Assembly (NCBI RefSeq): GCF_029960785.1
Contig: NZ_JASBQE010000001.1
Coordinates: forward strand, 248,001-312,000
Length of the DNA: 64,000 nt
Reading direction: 5' to 3'
From: Polyangium sp. 15x6
GTDB taxonomy: Bacteria > Myxococcota_A > Polyangia > Polyangiales > Polyangiaceae
Shown here: positions 42,641-51,431 of the stretch, piece after piece
How the letters are laid out: each line of letters starts with the position of its first letter
How positions within the stretch are numbered: position 1 is the first letter of the stretch
Position numbers and translations under genes: made by a program
The notes under the pieces: model-generated
The model's input: only the letters and a program-made list of their open reading frames with translations
Told to the model about the DNA's origin: nothing
Databases searched by the model: none

Positions 42641-43230
42641 GACCTCGGTTTTTCCTGTTCCTCCCGGCGCTCGTCGTCGCGTGCGGCAGCCCGCCCGACG
42701 AGTTCGGCAAACCCACCGACGTGTTCCTCACGCCGAACGGCGAGCTCTATGTTTCGGATGGATACGAAAACACCCGCGTGGCGCGGTTCGATGCGCGGGG
42801 CATGTTCCTCGACGCGTGGGGCGATCCGGGGAGCGAGCCGGGGCATTTCGACATTCCGCACGGCATCGCGTCCGACGGAAAGGACCGCGTGTACGTCGCG
42901 GATCGTGGCAATGCGCGGCTCCAGATCTTCGACCTCGAAGGCACGCTCGTCGACGTCTGGAGCGGGCCCGAGATCGGGCGGCCCTGGGGGGTCGAGGTGG
43001 CCCCGAACGGGCACGTCTTCGTGATCGACGGCGGCGACCAGCTCGAAGACGCGCCGTCGGGGCGCGCGCTCGAGCTCGATCGTGACGGCAAGGTGATCAC
43101 GAGCTGGGGCAGCTTCGGCCGCGAGGAAGGGCAGTTCGACACGGGGCACGATATCACCGTCGGGCCGGACGGCAGCGTGTACGTGGTCGAGCAGGTGGGG
43201 CGACGCGTGCAGAAGTTCCGCCCGAAATGA
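42637..43230 (+). CDS. NHL-repeat lipoprotein, C-terminal half of a split lyase-like propeller
   Basis: A 197-residue protein whose ATG overlaps the previous stop (ATGA). It opens with its own lipoprotein signal (FLFLPALVVAC, Cys ~16), then PPDEFGKPTDVFLTPNGELY and GHFDIPHGIASDGKDRVYVA, GRPWGVEVAPNGHVFVIDG and TGHDITVGPDGSVYVVEQ: four NHL blades that match the second half of the lyase-like propeller. Since the ends line up as one protein and both halves have lipoboxes, the two are probably a lipidated heterodimer. The alternative is a decayed single gene, but the second signal peptide argues for function. Confidence 0.8.
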   Translation: MRPRFFLFLPALVVACGSPPDEFGKPTDVFLTPNGELYVSDGYENTRVARFDARGMFLDAWGDPGSEPGHFDIPHGIASDGKDRVYVADRGNARLQIFDLEGTLVDVWSGPEIGRPWGVEVAPNGHVFVIDGGDQLEDAPSGRALELDRDGKVITSWGSFGREEGQFDTGHDITVGPDGSVYVVEQVGRRVQKFRPK

Positions 43231-43288
43231 TGCCTTGATATCGTGACCGCCTCTTTCCACACGCTGCGAGGGTTGGTAGATTCACCCT

Positions 43289-43966
43289 GTGACCCAGCGC
43301 TTCCTGCTCCTGCTCTCCGCATCGGCCCTGCTTGCCGGCTGCGGAGCAGATCCCTCCCCGCCGTCCACGCCGCCGCCCCCCGCGCCCGATGCGACGCCGG
43401 ACAAGGGCCACATGGTGTTCATCCACGGCGCCGGCAATGGCGAGCGTTCGGACGAGATCACCAGGCACGAGGAGGGGTGCCAGAAAAATGACCTCGCGAG
43501 CTGCCATGCGCTCGGGCTCGCGCTGATGACGCCGAAGGACAAGCAGGGGGACAACAACAAGCGCGCGTTCGCGGCCTTCGAGAAGGGGTGCTTCGGCGGG
43601 TATGCGGCGAGCTGCAACGGCCTCGGCGTGATGTACCACCATGGGATGGGCGTCGCCCGCAACCTCGTTCGCTCGATGGAGCTCTATAAAAGAGCCTGCG
43701 GGGGCGACGTGAGCACGGCGTGCCTGCACGTGGCCATGGCCTACGAGAGCGGCAACGACGCCGTCGTGGCCGATTGGCCGTCGGCGGTCTCCTATTACGA
43801 GAGCGCCTGCAACCTCGGCGCGTCGCAAGGCTGCATGACGGCGGGCAAGGCGTTTGCAGAGGGCGACCGGGTCGAGCGGGATCCGGAGAGGGCGCGCAAG
43901 CTGTACGACCGCGGCTGCCAGGAAGAAAACGAGGACGCGTGCAAGGCGCGCGACGAGCTCAAGTAA
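43289..43966 (+). CDS. Sel1-repeat lipoprotein
   Basis: A 225-residue protein; GTG 43289. Lipoprotein signal LLSASALLAGC (Cys ~18), then a Pro-rich linker and Sel1-like repeats from ~50 to 220. Cysteines recur at fixed points in each unit (CQKNDLASCHALG; CFGGYAASCNGLGVMYHHG; CGGDVSTACLHVA; CNLGASQGCMTAG; CQEENEDACK), predicting disulphides across each helical pair, as in the HcpA-type Cys-rich repeat proteins. It would be a periplasmic or surface scaffold. It starts 58 bases after the NHL gene and may share its transcript. Confidence 0.85.
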   Translation: MTQRFLLLLSASALLAGCGADPSPPSTPPPPAPDATPDKGHMVFIHGAGNGERSDEITRHEEGCQKNDLASCHALGLALMTPKDKQGDNNKRAFAAFEKGCFGGYAASCNGLGVMYHHGMGVARNLVRSMELYKRACGGDVSTACLHVAMAYESGNDAVVADWPSAVSYYESACNLGASQGCMTAGKAFAEGDRVERDPERARKLYDRGCQEENEDACKARDELK

Positions 43967-44118
43967 AATCGACGCAGTGCCACACCTCGTCGGGCGGCCG
44001 CGCGCAGTAGCCGATACGCGCGCCGAGCGAGAGGAGGGCACCGTGGGTGCTGTCCACCGCATGAGGCGCGAGCCTGAGGAGCAGGCCGACGTGTTGCCGC
44101 TCGTAGGGGGTCCGCCGC
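43959..44118 (-). pseudogene. Possible remnant of a decayed gene
   Basis: On the minus strand a frame ending at 43959 gives PYERQHVGLLLRLAPHAVDS followed by THGALLSLGARIGYCARPPD and EVWHCVDFT, with about 80% G/C third positions, which looks like genuine coding sequence. It has no start codon with a ribosome site, and about 40 codons upstream the protein-like reading seems to continue in another frame (LDDVRVAAFRRIVREAANGG). A frameshifted gene fragment is the simplest reading; chance in a GC-rich region is possible. Family unknown. It overlaps the end of the Sel1 gene by eight bases. Confidence 0.3.
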
Positions 44119-44309
44119 CATTGGCTGCTTCCCGCACGATACGGCGGAAAGCAGCAACGCGCACATCGTCGAGGTTCGGGCCGCGGGTATCGCCAGGAAG
44201 ATCGTCGACCTCACAGCAAAAGGCTACCCATGATCCTTCGCGGGTCTTGTCTTCCAAACCTTGCTTCCCGTAGAGTGGGACGCTCGGAGTGCGGGAGCGG
44301 ACGATTCGC
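44119..44309. other. Non-coding part of the gap before the YdeI-like gene
   Basis: Together with the remnant at 43959-44118 this makes up a gap of 343 bases between the Sel1 and YdeI-like genes. I see no gene with a start and ribosome site here. On the minus strand it may carry the other-frame part of the decayed gene. No clear terminator or promoter hexamers are evident. Confidence 0.3.
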
Positions 44310-44957
44310 ATGAAAAAGACGGTAGCGAACAAGACGACGGCCAAAACGACGACGCCCAAGAAGACGGCGGCAAAGGCGACCCCCGCGGGGGACATGCCCA
44401 TCGTCGCATTCGAGCACCCGCGCGCGTGGTCGACGTGGCTCGCCTCGAACCACGCCTCGTCGCGCGGCGTGTGGCTCAAGCTCGCGAAGAAGGCCTCGGG
44501 CGTCGCGTCGGTGACCTATCTGGAGGCCGTCGACGTGGCGCTCGTGTGGGGCTGGATCGACGGACAGAAGCAGAGCTTCGACGAGGCGGCGTGGCTCCAG
44601 AAGTTCACGCCGCGCGGACCGAAGAGCATTTGGTCGAAGATCAATCGGGAGAAGGCGCTCGCCCTCATCGCGTCCGGCGAGATGCAGCCGCCGGGCCTCG
44701 CGGAGGTCGAGCGCGCGAAGCGGGACGGCCGCTGGGACCAGGCCTACGACTCGCCGAGCCGCGCCACCGTGCCGCCCGATCTATCGGACGCCTTCGCGAA
44801 AAACCCCGGCGCAGCCGCGTTCTTCGCCACGCTCGACGCGACGAACCGCTACGCCGTGTTATTTCGTATTCAGACCGCGAAGAAACCCGAGACGCGTCAG
44901 AAGCGCATCATGCAATTCGTCGAGATGCTGGCGAAACACGAAAAACTTCATCCTTGA
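44310..44957 (+). CDS. YdeI/OmpD-associated family protein
   Basis: A 215-residue protein from ATG 44310. A Lys/Thr/Ala-rich leader (~1-28, KKTVANKTTAKTTTPKKTAA) precedes the conserved domain: EHPRAWSTWLASNHASSRG, VWLKLAKKASGVASVTYLEA, ALVWGWIDGQKQSFDEAAWL, FTPRGPKSIWSKINREK. This is the YdeI-like (bacteriocin-protection, OmpD-associated) family; the name comes from a Salmonella resistance phenotype, and the molecular role is unclear. The basic leader may bind nucleic acid. Convergent with the MYXO-CTERM gene, seven bases apart. Confidence 0.8.
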   Translation: MKKTVANKTTAKTTTPKKTAAKATPAGDMPIVAFEHPRAWSTWLASNHASSRGVWLKLAKKASGVASVTYLEAVDVALVWGWIDGQKQSFDEAAWLQKFTPRGPKSIWSKINREKALALIASGEMQPPGLAEVERAKRDGRWDQAYDSPSRATVPPDLSDAFAKNPGAAAFFATLDATNRYAVLFRIQTAKKPETRQKRIMQFVEMLAKHEKLHP

Positions 44958-44964
44958 TCCCACC

Positions 44965-45804
44965 TCACCGGGACCGCTTCCGGCGGGTTCGCATCGCCAG
45001 AAGCGCAGGCGCCGCGAGGAGGAGCCAGGCACCCTGCGCGGCGCCATTCCCCATCGAGAATGAGCATCCGGAATCGTTCACCGGGTGGACGTTCACGGGA
45101 TCGCCACCCGCGCCGCCATTGCCGCCGCTGCCATTGCCGCCGCTTCCGCCGCTCCCACCTGCGCCCGTCGAGGAGCCCGCGCCGGCGTCGTCGGGGACGC
45201 CCGCGTCCATTTCCACCGGCGCGGGCGGCACGTAGGTGCTTCCCTCGGAAACGATTGTCACGACGAACCGCACCTTCGTGGGCATGTACAGCGCAGCCGT
45301 CTCGGCGCCGACGTTGTCCGCCGAGGGTTTTCCATTCTGCGTGTCCTTCAGGATGAGCGCAATTTTACCCGACCCGAGGGTCCAGTCGACGGCGGTGCCG
45401 GGTGGCGACCAGAAATCCGAGAACTTCGTCGCCCAGTCGTAGACGCCCACGGTCGTGTACGCCGGAGCCTGCCCGACGCACGCATACGTCGGCTGCGCCT
45501 CGAAGCAGGCCTGGAAACGCGTGGGCGTGTCCGTCGGCTTCGTGTAGACCTCGAGGTGCATGTGCGCCGTGCCCGTGGTGTAATCGATCGGGCTCTTCCA
45601 GTTCGAGGGCGTCCCGGGGCGCGGCTCGACGCGGTAATGGGAGTCCGGCATGTCGGGCGTATGCTCGTACGTCTCGTCGACCACGACGAACTGTTCGGCC
45701 GCCGCGAAGGAGCTCCAGCACGAAACGAGCGCCGCGGCCGCGAGGAAAACGCCTGCGCGCCGGGGCGCGCGCGAAATCGAACCAACGCTACTATCACGCA
45801 TCAT
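44965..45804 (-). CDS. Secreted protein with MYXO-CTERM-like anchor, function unknown
   Basis: A 279-residue protein with a signal peptide (ending SSFAAAEQ), a mature domain (~38-205) with two or more Cys (RFQACFEAQPTYACVGQ), then a Ser/Gly/Asn-rich linker (SGGSGGNGSGGNGGAGG) and a C-terminal NDSGCSFS, hydrophobic helix, RTRRKRSR. This tail matches MYXO-CTERM. The mature domain is not recognised. It is probably a cell-surface protein. Not clearly operonic; the next gene on the same strand ends six bases away. Confidence 0.75.
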   Translation of the reverse strand: MMRDSSVGSISRAPRRAGVFLAAAALVSCWSSFAAAEQFVVVDETYEHTPDMPDSHYRVEPRPGTPSNWKSPIDYTTGTAHMHLEVYTKPTDTPTRFQACFEAQPTYACVGQAPAYTTVGVYDWATKFSDFWSPPGTAVDWTLGSGKIALILKDTQNGKPSADNVGAETAALYMPTKVRFVVTIVSEGSTYVPPAPVEMDAGVPDDAGAGSSTGAGGSGGSGGNGSGGNGGAGGDPVNVHPVNDSGCSFSMGNGAAQGAWLLLAAPALLAMRTRRKRSR

Positions 45805-45810
45805 TCGAGG

Positions 45811-46866
45811 CTATCGGATTTCCCGACGTGCGTCGAGCGGGGCGAGCGCGCGCGTCAACGTGGCGGCGTCGACCTCGGCGATCGTGCTCGTATTCTGGCC
45901 GGCCCAGAGCGGGGAAAAATCTCCGCTGCCATCGCGCTCGGCCCGGGCGCGCAAGGGCGCGACGGCCGCGGCCGCCCACGGGAACGGCGGCGCGGCGGGA
46001 TTCATGGGGCCGAGCTCGCGCATGAGCCGATTCACGATGCCGCGCGCAGGTCGTCCCGAAAACAGGTTGGTGAGGGCGGTGTGGTGACCCGCGGGGCTCT
46101 TCAGCGCGGCGCGATGCACGGCGCTCGTATCGGCCTCGGGGCAAAGGAGATATGCGGTCCCGACCTGCACGCCGGCCGCGCCGAGCGCCATCGCCGCGCG
46201 GACGCTGCGCGCATCGGCGATGCCGCCGGCCGCGACGACGGGCACCTTCACCGCGTCGATGATCTGCGGCACGAGCGCGAACGTGCCCATCTGCTCGGTG
46301 AGATCATCGCTCAGGAAATGGCCGCGGTGCCCGCCCGCTTCGAGGCCCTGGGCGATGATCACGTCCGCGCCGTGGGCTTCGAGCCAGCGCGCCTCGAAGG
46401 CGGTCGTGGCCGACGAGAGAACCTTGGAGCCCCAACCTTTGACCCGCGCGAGCAAATCAGCGGAAGGCAATCCGAAATGGAAGCTCACCACGGGCGGCGC
46501 GAATTCGGCGACGATGTCGGCCACCTCGTGCGTGAAGGGCGCGCGCCCGGCGCCCGCGGGGGCGAGGCTCGGGTCGAGCCCGAGCTCTTTGTAAAAGGGC
46601 TCCAGCATCCCCCGATAACGAGCTTCCGCCGTGGGGTCCGGCGTGATCGGCGTGTGGCAGAAAAAGTTGACGTTGAAAGGCTTGTTCGTCCCGCTCCGGA
46701 GCGCCTGGAGCTCGCGGCGTAGCGCGTCGGGCCCGAGCGTCGCGCAGGGGAGGGAGCCGAGCCCGCCTGCATTCGATACAGCGATGGCGAGCCGGCTCCC
46801 CTGGACACCGGCCATGGGCGCCTGGATGATGTCGAGCTCGATTCCCAGCAGATCGCGGATCCGCAT
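45811..46866 (-). CDS. Nitronate monooxygenase family FMN enzyme
   Basis: A 351-residue TIM-barrel protein; ATG 46866 follows GGGAGGG. The start IRDLLGIELDIIQAPMAGVQ, SNAGGLGSLPCA, then VSFHFGLPS, GADVIIAQGLEAGGHRG with the catalytic-region His, and PVVAAGGIADARSVRAAMAL, GAAGVQVGTAYLLCPEA are all typical of the 2-nitropropane dioxygenase/nitronate monooxygenase family, which oxidises toxic alkyl nitronates with FMN. The frame continues upstream to 47250, but that part overlaps the preceding lipoprotein gene and has no similarity. Confidence 0.9.
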   Translation of the reverse strand: MRIRDLLGIELDIIQAPMAGVQGSRLAIAVSNAGGLGSLPCATLGPDALRRELQALRSGTNKPFNVNFFCHTPITPDPTAEARYRGMLEPFYKELGLDPSLAPAGAGRAPFTHEVADIVAEFAPPVVSFHFGLPSADLLARVKGWGSKVLSSATTAFEARWLEAHGADVIIAQGLEAGGHRGHFLSDDLTEQMGTFALVPQIIDAVKVPVVAAGGIADARSVRAAMALGAAGVQVGTAYLLCPEADTSAVHRAALKSPAGHHTALTNLFSGRPARGIVNRLMRELGPMNPAAPPFPWAAAAVAPLRARAERDGSGDFSPLWAGQNTSTIAEVDAATLTRALAPLDARREIR

Positions 46867-46886
46867 CGTTTCCCTCCCGTTTTCCC

Positions 46887-48020
46887 TCAACCTTTGGGCT
46901 CGTCCGGCGAGCAAACCTTTTGCGCTTCGAGCGGCTTCGGCTCGGGTTTTTTCCTGGGCACGTCCCCGCGCTCGCAATCGTCCGGCGTGAAGCCGAAGCC
47001 GCCGAGACATGCCACGTACCGAGCGTCGCACTGCGGCTCCCCCGAGAGAAAGCAGCTGAGGTGCACCCGCGCGCAGTAGCCGCAGGAGTGCCGCAACGCG
47101 AGGGCGAGGCGCTCGGCCTCGTAACGCTCTCGTTGCGCTTCGAGCGCCTCCTCCGTGATCGGCGCGCTGAAGAGCTGGGCGCGCCAACTCCCTCGTGTCG
47201 TGTTCCGGGGCGTCACGCGAAGAACGATGCGCCCGTCTTCCTGGGGGCAAAATGGCGTGATCGCCGAGACTTCGCGATAGACCGGGACCCAGATACCGCC
47301 ATCATCGAAAAACTTTGCCTCCACGGCCGTCTCGGCGTCGATCGAGCCGTCGACGTCGTAGCTGCCTCGAAAGACGAGCCCGTAACAGCGGCCGCGGCGC
47401 ACGGGGATTCGCAGGACCCCGGGGCTCTCGGCCTTCCGGTCGAGGGGCATGCCCTCGGGCGAAAGCTTGCCGACGAGCTGGCCGAGGCGCTCGCGGATGT
47501 TCGCCTCTTCCGCTTCGAGGTAAAGCGACATCGGGCAATCCGACGGCGAAAAACCGGACGCGCAAGTGCCCGGGTAGGGGCCGTTGCGGTCCTTCGGGAC
47601 GCATTGGTTCGTCGACAGGCAGAAGCCGCAATATCCCCAGTTGTTGCACACGCCGCACTTCGTGATCGCCCTGCACGCGGCCGCGGCCTCCGCCTGATCT
47701 TTGGGTGTCGGATCCGTGCCCGGCGGGCGCGGGGGCGTCGGCGCGAGCAAGGGCCGCGGGCCCGAAGGCGGCGCCTCGAAGGGGCTCGCGCCGCGGAACG
47801 CGCCCGACGGCGAATCGTCCGCGAGCGGCGCGCTCGGAGGGTTCGCGGCGACGCCAGGGCCCGCGGGGGATTCGGGCGCGCCGCGCTGCGCCACGCGCGA
47901 CGGCGATGCCTTTGCGCTCCCGTCCTGCGGTCGTGCGGGATGCGGCGCGCTCGCACACGCGGCGACGAAGGCCGTCAGCGTGAGGAAGCCGAGGGTGGGC
48001 GCGCTGGTATTGGCATGCAT
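46887..48020 (-). CDS. Cysteine-rich lipoprotein, function unknown
   Basis: A 377-residue protein from ATG 48020. The signal has the lipobox TAFVAAC (Cys ~22), then a Pro/Ser/Ala-rich stretch to about 115. The mature part has a Cys-rich motif (CRAITKCGVCNNWGYCGFC, then CVPKD and CASGFSPSDC), a middle beta-rich domain (GVLRIPVRRGRCYGLVFRGS; GIWVPVYREVSAITPFC) and a final Cys pair cluster (CGYCARVHLSCFLSGEPQC). Regular Cys spacing suggests a disulphide-stabilised extracellular domain. The much longer frame to 50045 is the shadow of the kinase gene. Confidence 0.75.
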   Translation of the reverse strand: MHANTSAPTLGFLTLTAFVAACASAPHPARPQDGSAKASPSRVAQRGAPESPAGPGVAANPPSAPLADDSPSGAFRGASPFEAPPSGPRPLLAPTPPRPPGTDPTPKDQAEAAAACRAITKCGVCNNWGYCGFCLSTNQCVPKDRNGPYPGTCASGFSPSDCPMSLYLEAEEANIRERLGQLVGKLSPEGMPLDRKAESPGVLRIPVRRGRCYGLVFRGSYDVDGSIDAETAVEAKFFDDGGIWVPVYREVSAITPFCPQEDGRIVLRVTPRNTTRGSWRAQLFSAPITEEALEAQRERYEAERLALALRHSCGYCARVHLSCFLSGEPQCDARYVACLGGFGFTPDDCERGDVPRKKPEPKPLEAQKVCSPDEPKG

Positions 48021-48206
48021 GGGCGCGGAGGCGTGCGGGCCGATCTTAGGCCGAGGTTGGCTGGTCGGGAAGCCTTCCCGGTGCGGTGAGATCGTTCGAG
48101 ACGGGAACCCTACATCGATCCCTCTAGGCGGCCGCGCGCCGAGCAGGTACCGTATCGTCGACCTCGATACCCGAGGTCGATCCACACGCTCGATCTCGCT
48201 CCCGAC

Positions 48207-50309
48207 ATGACCTCCAAGCAACCCCAAGGCGGCACAGCGCAGGCGGACCGGGCAGCCCAAGACCGCGCACGCGGCATGATCGACCGGGTGATCTCGGATC
48301 GGTACCGCATCCGCGAGCTCATCGCGATGGGCGGGATGGGCGCGGTCTACCGCGGCGAGCACCTGCTGCTGAAGAAGCGCATCGCGATCAAGATCCTTCA
48401 CCCGGAGACGGAAAACCTCCCGGAGCTCGTCAAGCGTTTCGAGCGGGAGGCGATCGCAGGCGCGCACATCCAGCACCCGAACGTCGCGAGCGCGACCGAT
48501 TTCGGCAAGCTGCCCGATGGGAGCTACTTCCTCGTCATCGAGTACGTCAAGGGCAAGACGCTCCATCAGCTCTTGCAAGACGGCCCGCTTCCGCCGCGCC
48601 GCGCCGCGCGCTTGACGCGGCAGCTCGCCTCGGCCCTCGACGCCATCCACCGCCTCGACATCGTCCATCGCGATCTCAAGCCGCGCAACATCATGGTCGT
48701 CGACGGCCCGGCCGAGACCGTGAAGATCATCGACCTCGGCCTCGCGAAGGTGAAGGTCAACGAGCTCTCCGCGGGCGACCGGGAGCGGCAAGACTCGCGC
48801 GCCTCGATCGGGGACGAGGACGAGTACGGCACCCTCACCGTCGCCGGCACGATCTTCGGGACGATCGCGTATCTCTCGCCCGAGGCGGCCGACGGCATGG
48901 ACGCGGTGGACGCGCGCAGCGATCTCTATGCGCTCGGGCTGATGTTCTACGAGATGCTCTCGGGCAAACACCCGTTCACCGCGGTGAACCCCGTCGAGCT
49001 CTTCATGCAGCACCGGTTCCAGCCGCCGCTGGCGATCTCCGAGCGCTGCCCGGGCGTGACGGTGCCCGCGCCGCTCGAGGCGGTCGCGCGGAAGCTGCTC
49101 GAAAAGGTCCCGGCGAATCGATATCAGACCGGGCAGGAGCTCGCCGCGGCGATCGACGAAGCATTGTGGGAGATGGGGCCCCCGGCCGAGGGCGAGGACG
49201 ATGCGCCCCCGATGAGCGAGGGGTACGAGGGCGAGGCGAGCATGCGCACGTCGGTCCCCTCGATGCGGCCGCCCGCGCTGTCGCAAAGGCCGCCCCCGGT
49301 GACGCCGTCGCAAAGGCCGCCGGTGCCGTCGCAAAGGCCGGCCGCGCCGACGTTGCCCTCGGAAGGCGCGGAGGCGCCCGTCTCGAAGCCGGTGGCGAAG
49401 CCCATTCTGCCATTGGCGCAACCGCTGACCACCGAACCGGTGGAGGAGAAAGCGGCCGAGGCGCCGGCGGTCGACAAGATCGAGCTGACCGAGGCGCCGG
49501 CGCCCGCCGTTCAAAAGAAGAAGAAATCGTCGGCGGCCACCGTGCTCACCGTGGTCGTGGGCGTGGCGCTCGGTTGCGGCGCGGCGTATGCGGCCCTCGT
49601 GATGCAAAAGCGGAATGCGACGACGTCGGTCGCGCCGCAAGCGACGGTGACGGCGACGGCGACGGCGCCGGCCGCGCCCAAGCCGCCCGCGCCCGCGGCC
49701 ACGCCGGCCGAGGCCATCCCCGCGGCGACGGCATCGGCCGCGCCCGAGCCTGCGGCATCGGCTGCCGTCCCGGCATCCACGTTGTCGGCGGCGGACATCG
49801 ACGAGGCGAAGAAAAAATTCAAGAATGCATTCCGGTTCCAGGACTGGAGGGGCGCGAGCCGCGTGGTGATCGACCTCGGCAAAGCCGCGCCGGAGGCGTT
49901 CAAGGATCGCGAGTTCTCGCAGCTCGTGCAGGGCCTCGCGATCCAGCTCTCGCGGGAGAACGCCGATACGGAGCTGCTCGAGCTCTTCGCGAACGATCTC
50001 GGCAGCGACGGGCTCGACATGCTGTACGCGTTCGTCGAGGGACAAGGAAAGGCGCCGATCGCGGTGGCCGCGACGAAGCTCCTGCAGGACGAGAAGAGGC
50101 TCGCCAAGGCCTCGCCGGCGATGCGCATCGCGCTCGACCTGCGGAATGCCGCGTGCGTGGACAAACTCGCCCTGCTCGACCGCGCGCAGAAGGACGGCGA
50201 CTTCCGCGCGCGCCTCGTGCTGGAGACGCTCGGGCGCGCGTGTTTTCCTCAGAACCCGAACGTCGAGAAGGTCATTTACGACCTCCGGACGCGGTTCCCG
50301 AAGCGGTGA
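48207..50309 (+). CDS. Transmembrane Ser/Thr protein kinase (PknB type)
   Basis: A 700-residue protein. The kinase domain spans ~32-310: G-loop MGGMGAVYRG, catalytic Lys62 (IAIKIL), loop HRDLKPRN at 154-161, metal site DLG (176-178, the usual DFG Phe is Leu), and a SPEA activation end. A Pro/Ser/Gln repeat linker (SQRPPPVTPSQRPPVPSQR) leads to one membrane helix at ~445-465. The extracellular part is Ala/Pro-rich, then a small helical domain (~535-695, KKKFKNAFRFQDWRGASRVV). It senses an external cue and phosphorylates cytoplasmic targets; the targets are not predictable. Convergent with an M23 peptidase gene three bases away. Confidence 0.9.
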   Translation: MTSKQPQGGTAQADRAAQDRARGMIDRVISDRYRIRELIAMGGMGAVYRGEHLLLKKRIAIKILHPETENLPELVKRFEREAIAGAHIQHPNVASATDFGKLPDGSYFLVIEYVKGKTLHQLLQDGPLPPRRAARLTRQLASALDAIHRLDIVHRDLKPRNIMVVDGPAETVKIIDLGLAKVKVNELSAGDRERQDSRASIGDEDEYGTLTVAGTIFGTIAYLSPEAADGMDAVDARSDLYALGLMFYEMLSGKHPFTAVNPVELFMQHRFQPPLAISERCPGVTVPAPLEAVARKLLEKVPANRYQTGQELAAAIDEALWEMGPPAEGEDDAPPMSEGYEGEASMRTSVPSMRPPALSQRPPPVTPSQRPPVPSQRPAAPTLPSEGAEAPVSKPVAKPILPLAQPLTTEPVEEKAAEAPAVDKIELTEAPAPAVQKKKKSSAATVLTVVVGVALGCGAAYAALVMQKRNATTSVAPQATVTATATAPAAPKPPAPAATPAEAIPAATASAAPEPAASAAVPASTLSAADIDEAKKKFKNAFRFQDWRGASRVVIDLGKAAPEAFKDREFSQLVQGLAIQLSRENADTELLELFANDLGSDGLDMLYAFVEGQGKAPIAVAATKLLQDEKRLAKASPAMRIALDLRNAACVDKLALLDRAQKDGDFRARLVLETLGRACFPQNPNVEKVIYDLRTRFPKR

Positions 50310-50312
50310 CGG

Positions 50313-51335
50313 TCATTTCTCGCTGCTGACCAAAAGCTCGGGGTCGATCCGGACCTCGAAGAAATTCATGCGCCAATCGAGGTGCGGCCCGTTCGTGCGG
50401 CCCGTCATCCCCACGCGCGCGACGGTCTGACCCTGCTTGACCTCGTCGCCCACCTTGGCGGAAAAGCCCTGCAGGTGGATGAAGGTCGACGTCAAACCCT
50501 GCCCGTGGTCGATGATGAGCGTGTCGCCGCTCAGAGGCAGGTTTTTCTCGGCGAACACCACGGTGCCGCAGGCAGGCGCGCGCACGGGCGTGCCCGTGGG
50601 CACCGCGATGTCGACGCCCCAGTGGATCCCGCCGTCCGTGCCATTGAGCAAGCGCGGCTGCCCGTAGCGCGAGGTGACCTTGCCCTTCGAGGGCCAGATG
50701 AATCCCTCCTTGAAGCAGGTCTTTTTCGTGTATTTCTTCCGGACGGCGTCGAGCTTTTGCTCGGCCTGCGTGAGCTTGACCCGCGTGGGCATGTCGAGCT
50801 CGACCATGTCCTTCGGCAGGTTGTCGATCTTGTCGGTCTCGAACGTGCGTTGTTCCACGTCGAAGACGCGTTCGAGCACCTGGCCGTCCTCGAACGTGAT
50901 CGTCATCTTCTCCTGCTTCGGGGCGTTGCGCCCGAACGCGATCAAGAAGTCGCCCTCGTCGCTGACGATGGCTCGATGCCCGGGGAAGGCCATTTTCCGT
51001 AGTTTGCCGTCTAGCTTCGCGCGGAGGAGCGCACCCTGCGTGGCGCGTCCGTCGAGCGTCAGGCGGCTCGGATCCGCGACGGGGGCGGCATCCGTGCCCG
51101 CATCCGGAGGTTCGGCGCTCGCCGCGGAAGGAGCCGCGGAAGGCGCCGCGCTCGCGCTGGCCGTGGGCGCCGCGGCCGCCGCGGGCTCGGTCGAGGCGGA
51201 CGGGGCCGTCCATGCGACCGGCGGAGCCATGCTGGCTGGCGGCGCTGCCGTGGAATCTGCGGGCGATCCCGAAGGACCACCGCGCTCGCATGCCGTGAGG
51301 GTCAGGGTGCAAGCGAGGAGAGCGGTGATTCGCAT
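50313..51335 (-). CDS. M23 family metallopeptidase lipoprotein
   Basis: A 340-residue protein from ATG 51335 with a lipobox (TLTAC, Cys ~16), an Ala/Ser/Pro linker (~20-85), a beta-rich domain (GHRAIVSDEGDFLIAFGRNA) and a C-terminal LytM/M23 domain (KGKVTSRYG; GIHWGVDIAVPTGTPVRAPA; HLDWRMNFF). The HWGVD and HLDW zinc ligands are in place, so an active peptidoglycan endopeptidase or a lysostaphin-like enzyme is expected; an amidase activator without activity would lack these. The frame extends to 51398, but ATG 51335 gives the signal peptide. Confidence 0.9.
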   Translation of the reverse strand: MRITALLACTLTLTACERGGPSGSPADSTAAPPASMAPPVAWTAPSASTEPAAAAAPTASASAAPSAAPSAASAEPPDAGTDAAPVADPSRLTLDGRATQGALLRAKLDGKLRKMAFPGHRAIVSDEGDFLIAFGRNAPKQEKMTITFEDGQVLERVFDVEQRTFETDKIDNLPKDMVELDMPTRVKLTQAEQKLDAVRKKYTKKTCFKEGFIWPSKGKVTSRYGQPRLLNGTDGGIHWGVDIAVPTGTPVRAPACGTVVFAEKNLPLSGDTLIIDHGQGLTSTFIHLQGFSAKVGDEVKQGQTVARVGMTGRTNGPHLDWRMNFFEVRIDPELLVSSEK

Positions 51336-51431
51336 GAGGGCATCGTGCCAGAGCCCGTGGACGGGCACGAGACGAGAGCACGACGTCTGCGCCCTCATGT
51401 CCGGGGCGTAATGACGGAAAAGGAAAAATGA

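Noticed and set aside
48021-50045. N-terminal 675 residues of a 1052-residue minus-strand frame
   Set aside because: Antisense to the Ser/Thr kinase; only the part from ATG 48020 to 46887 has a signal peptide and lipobox.
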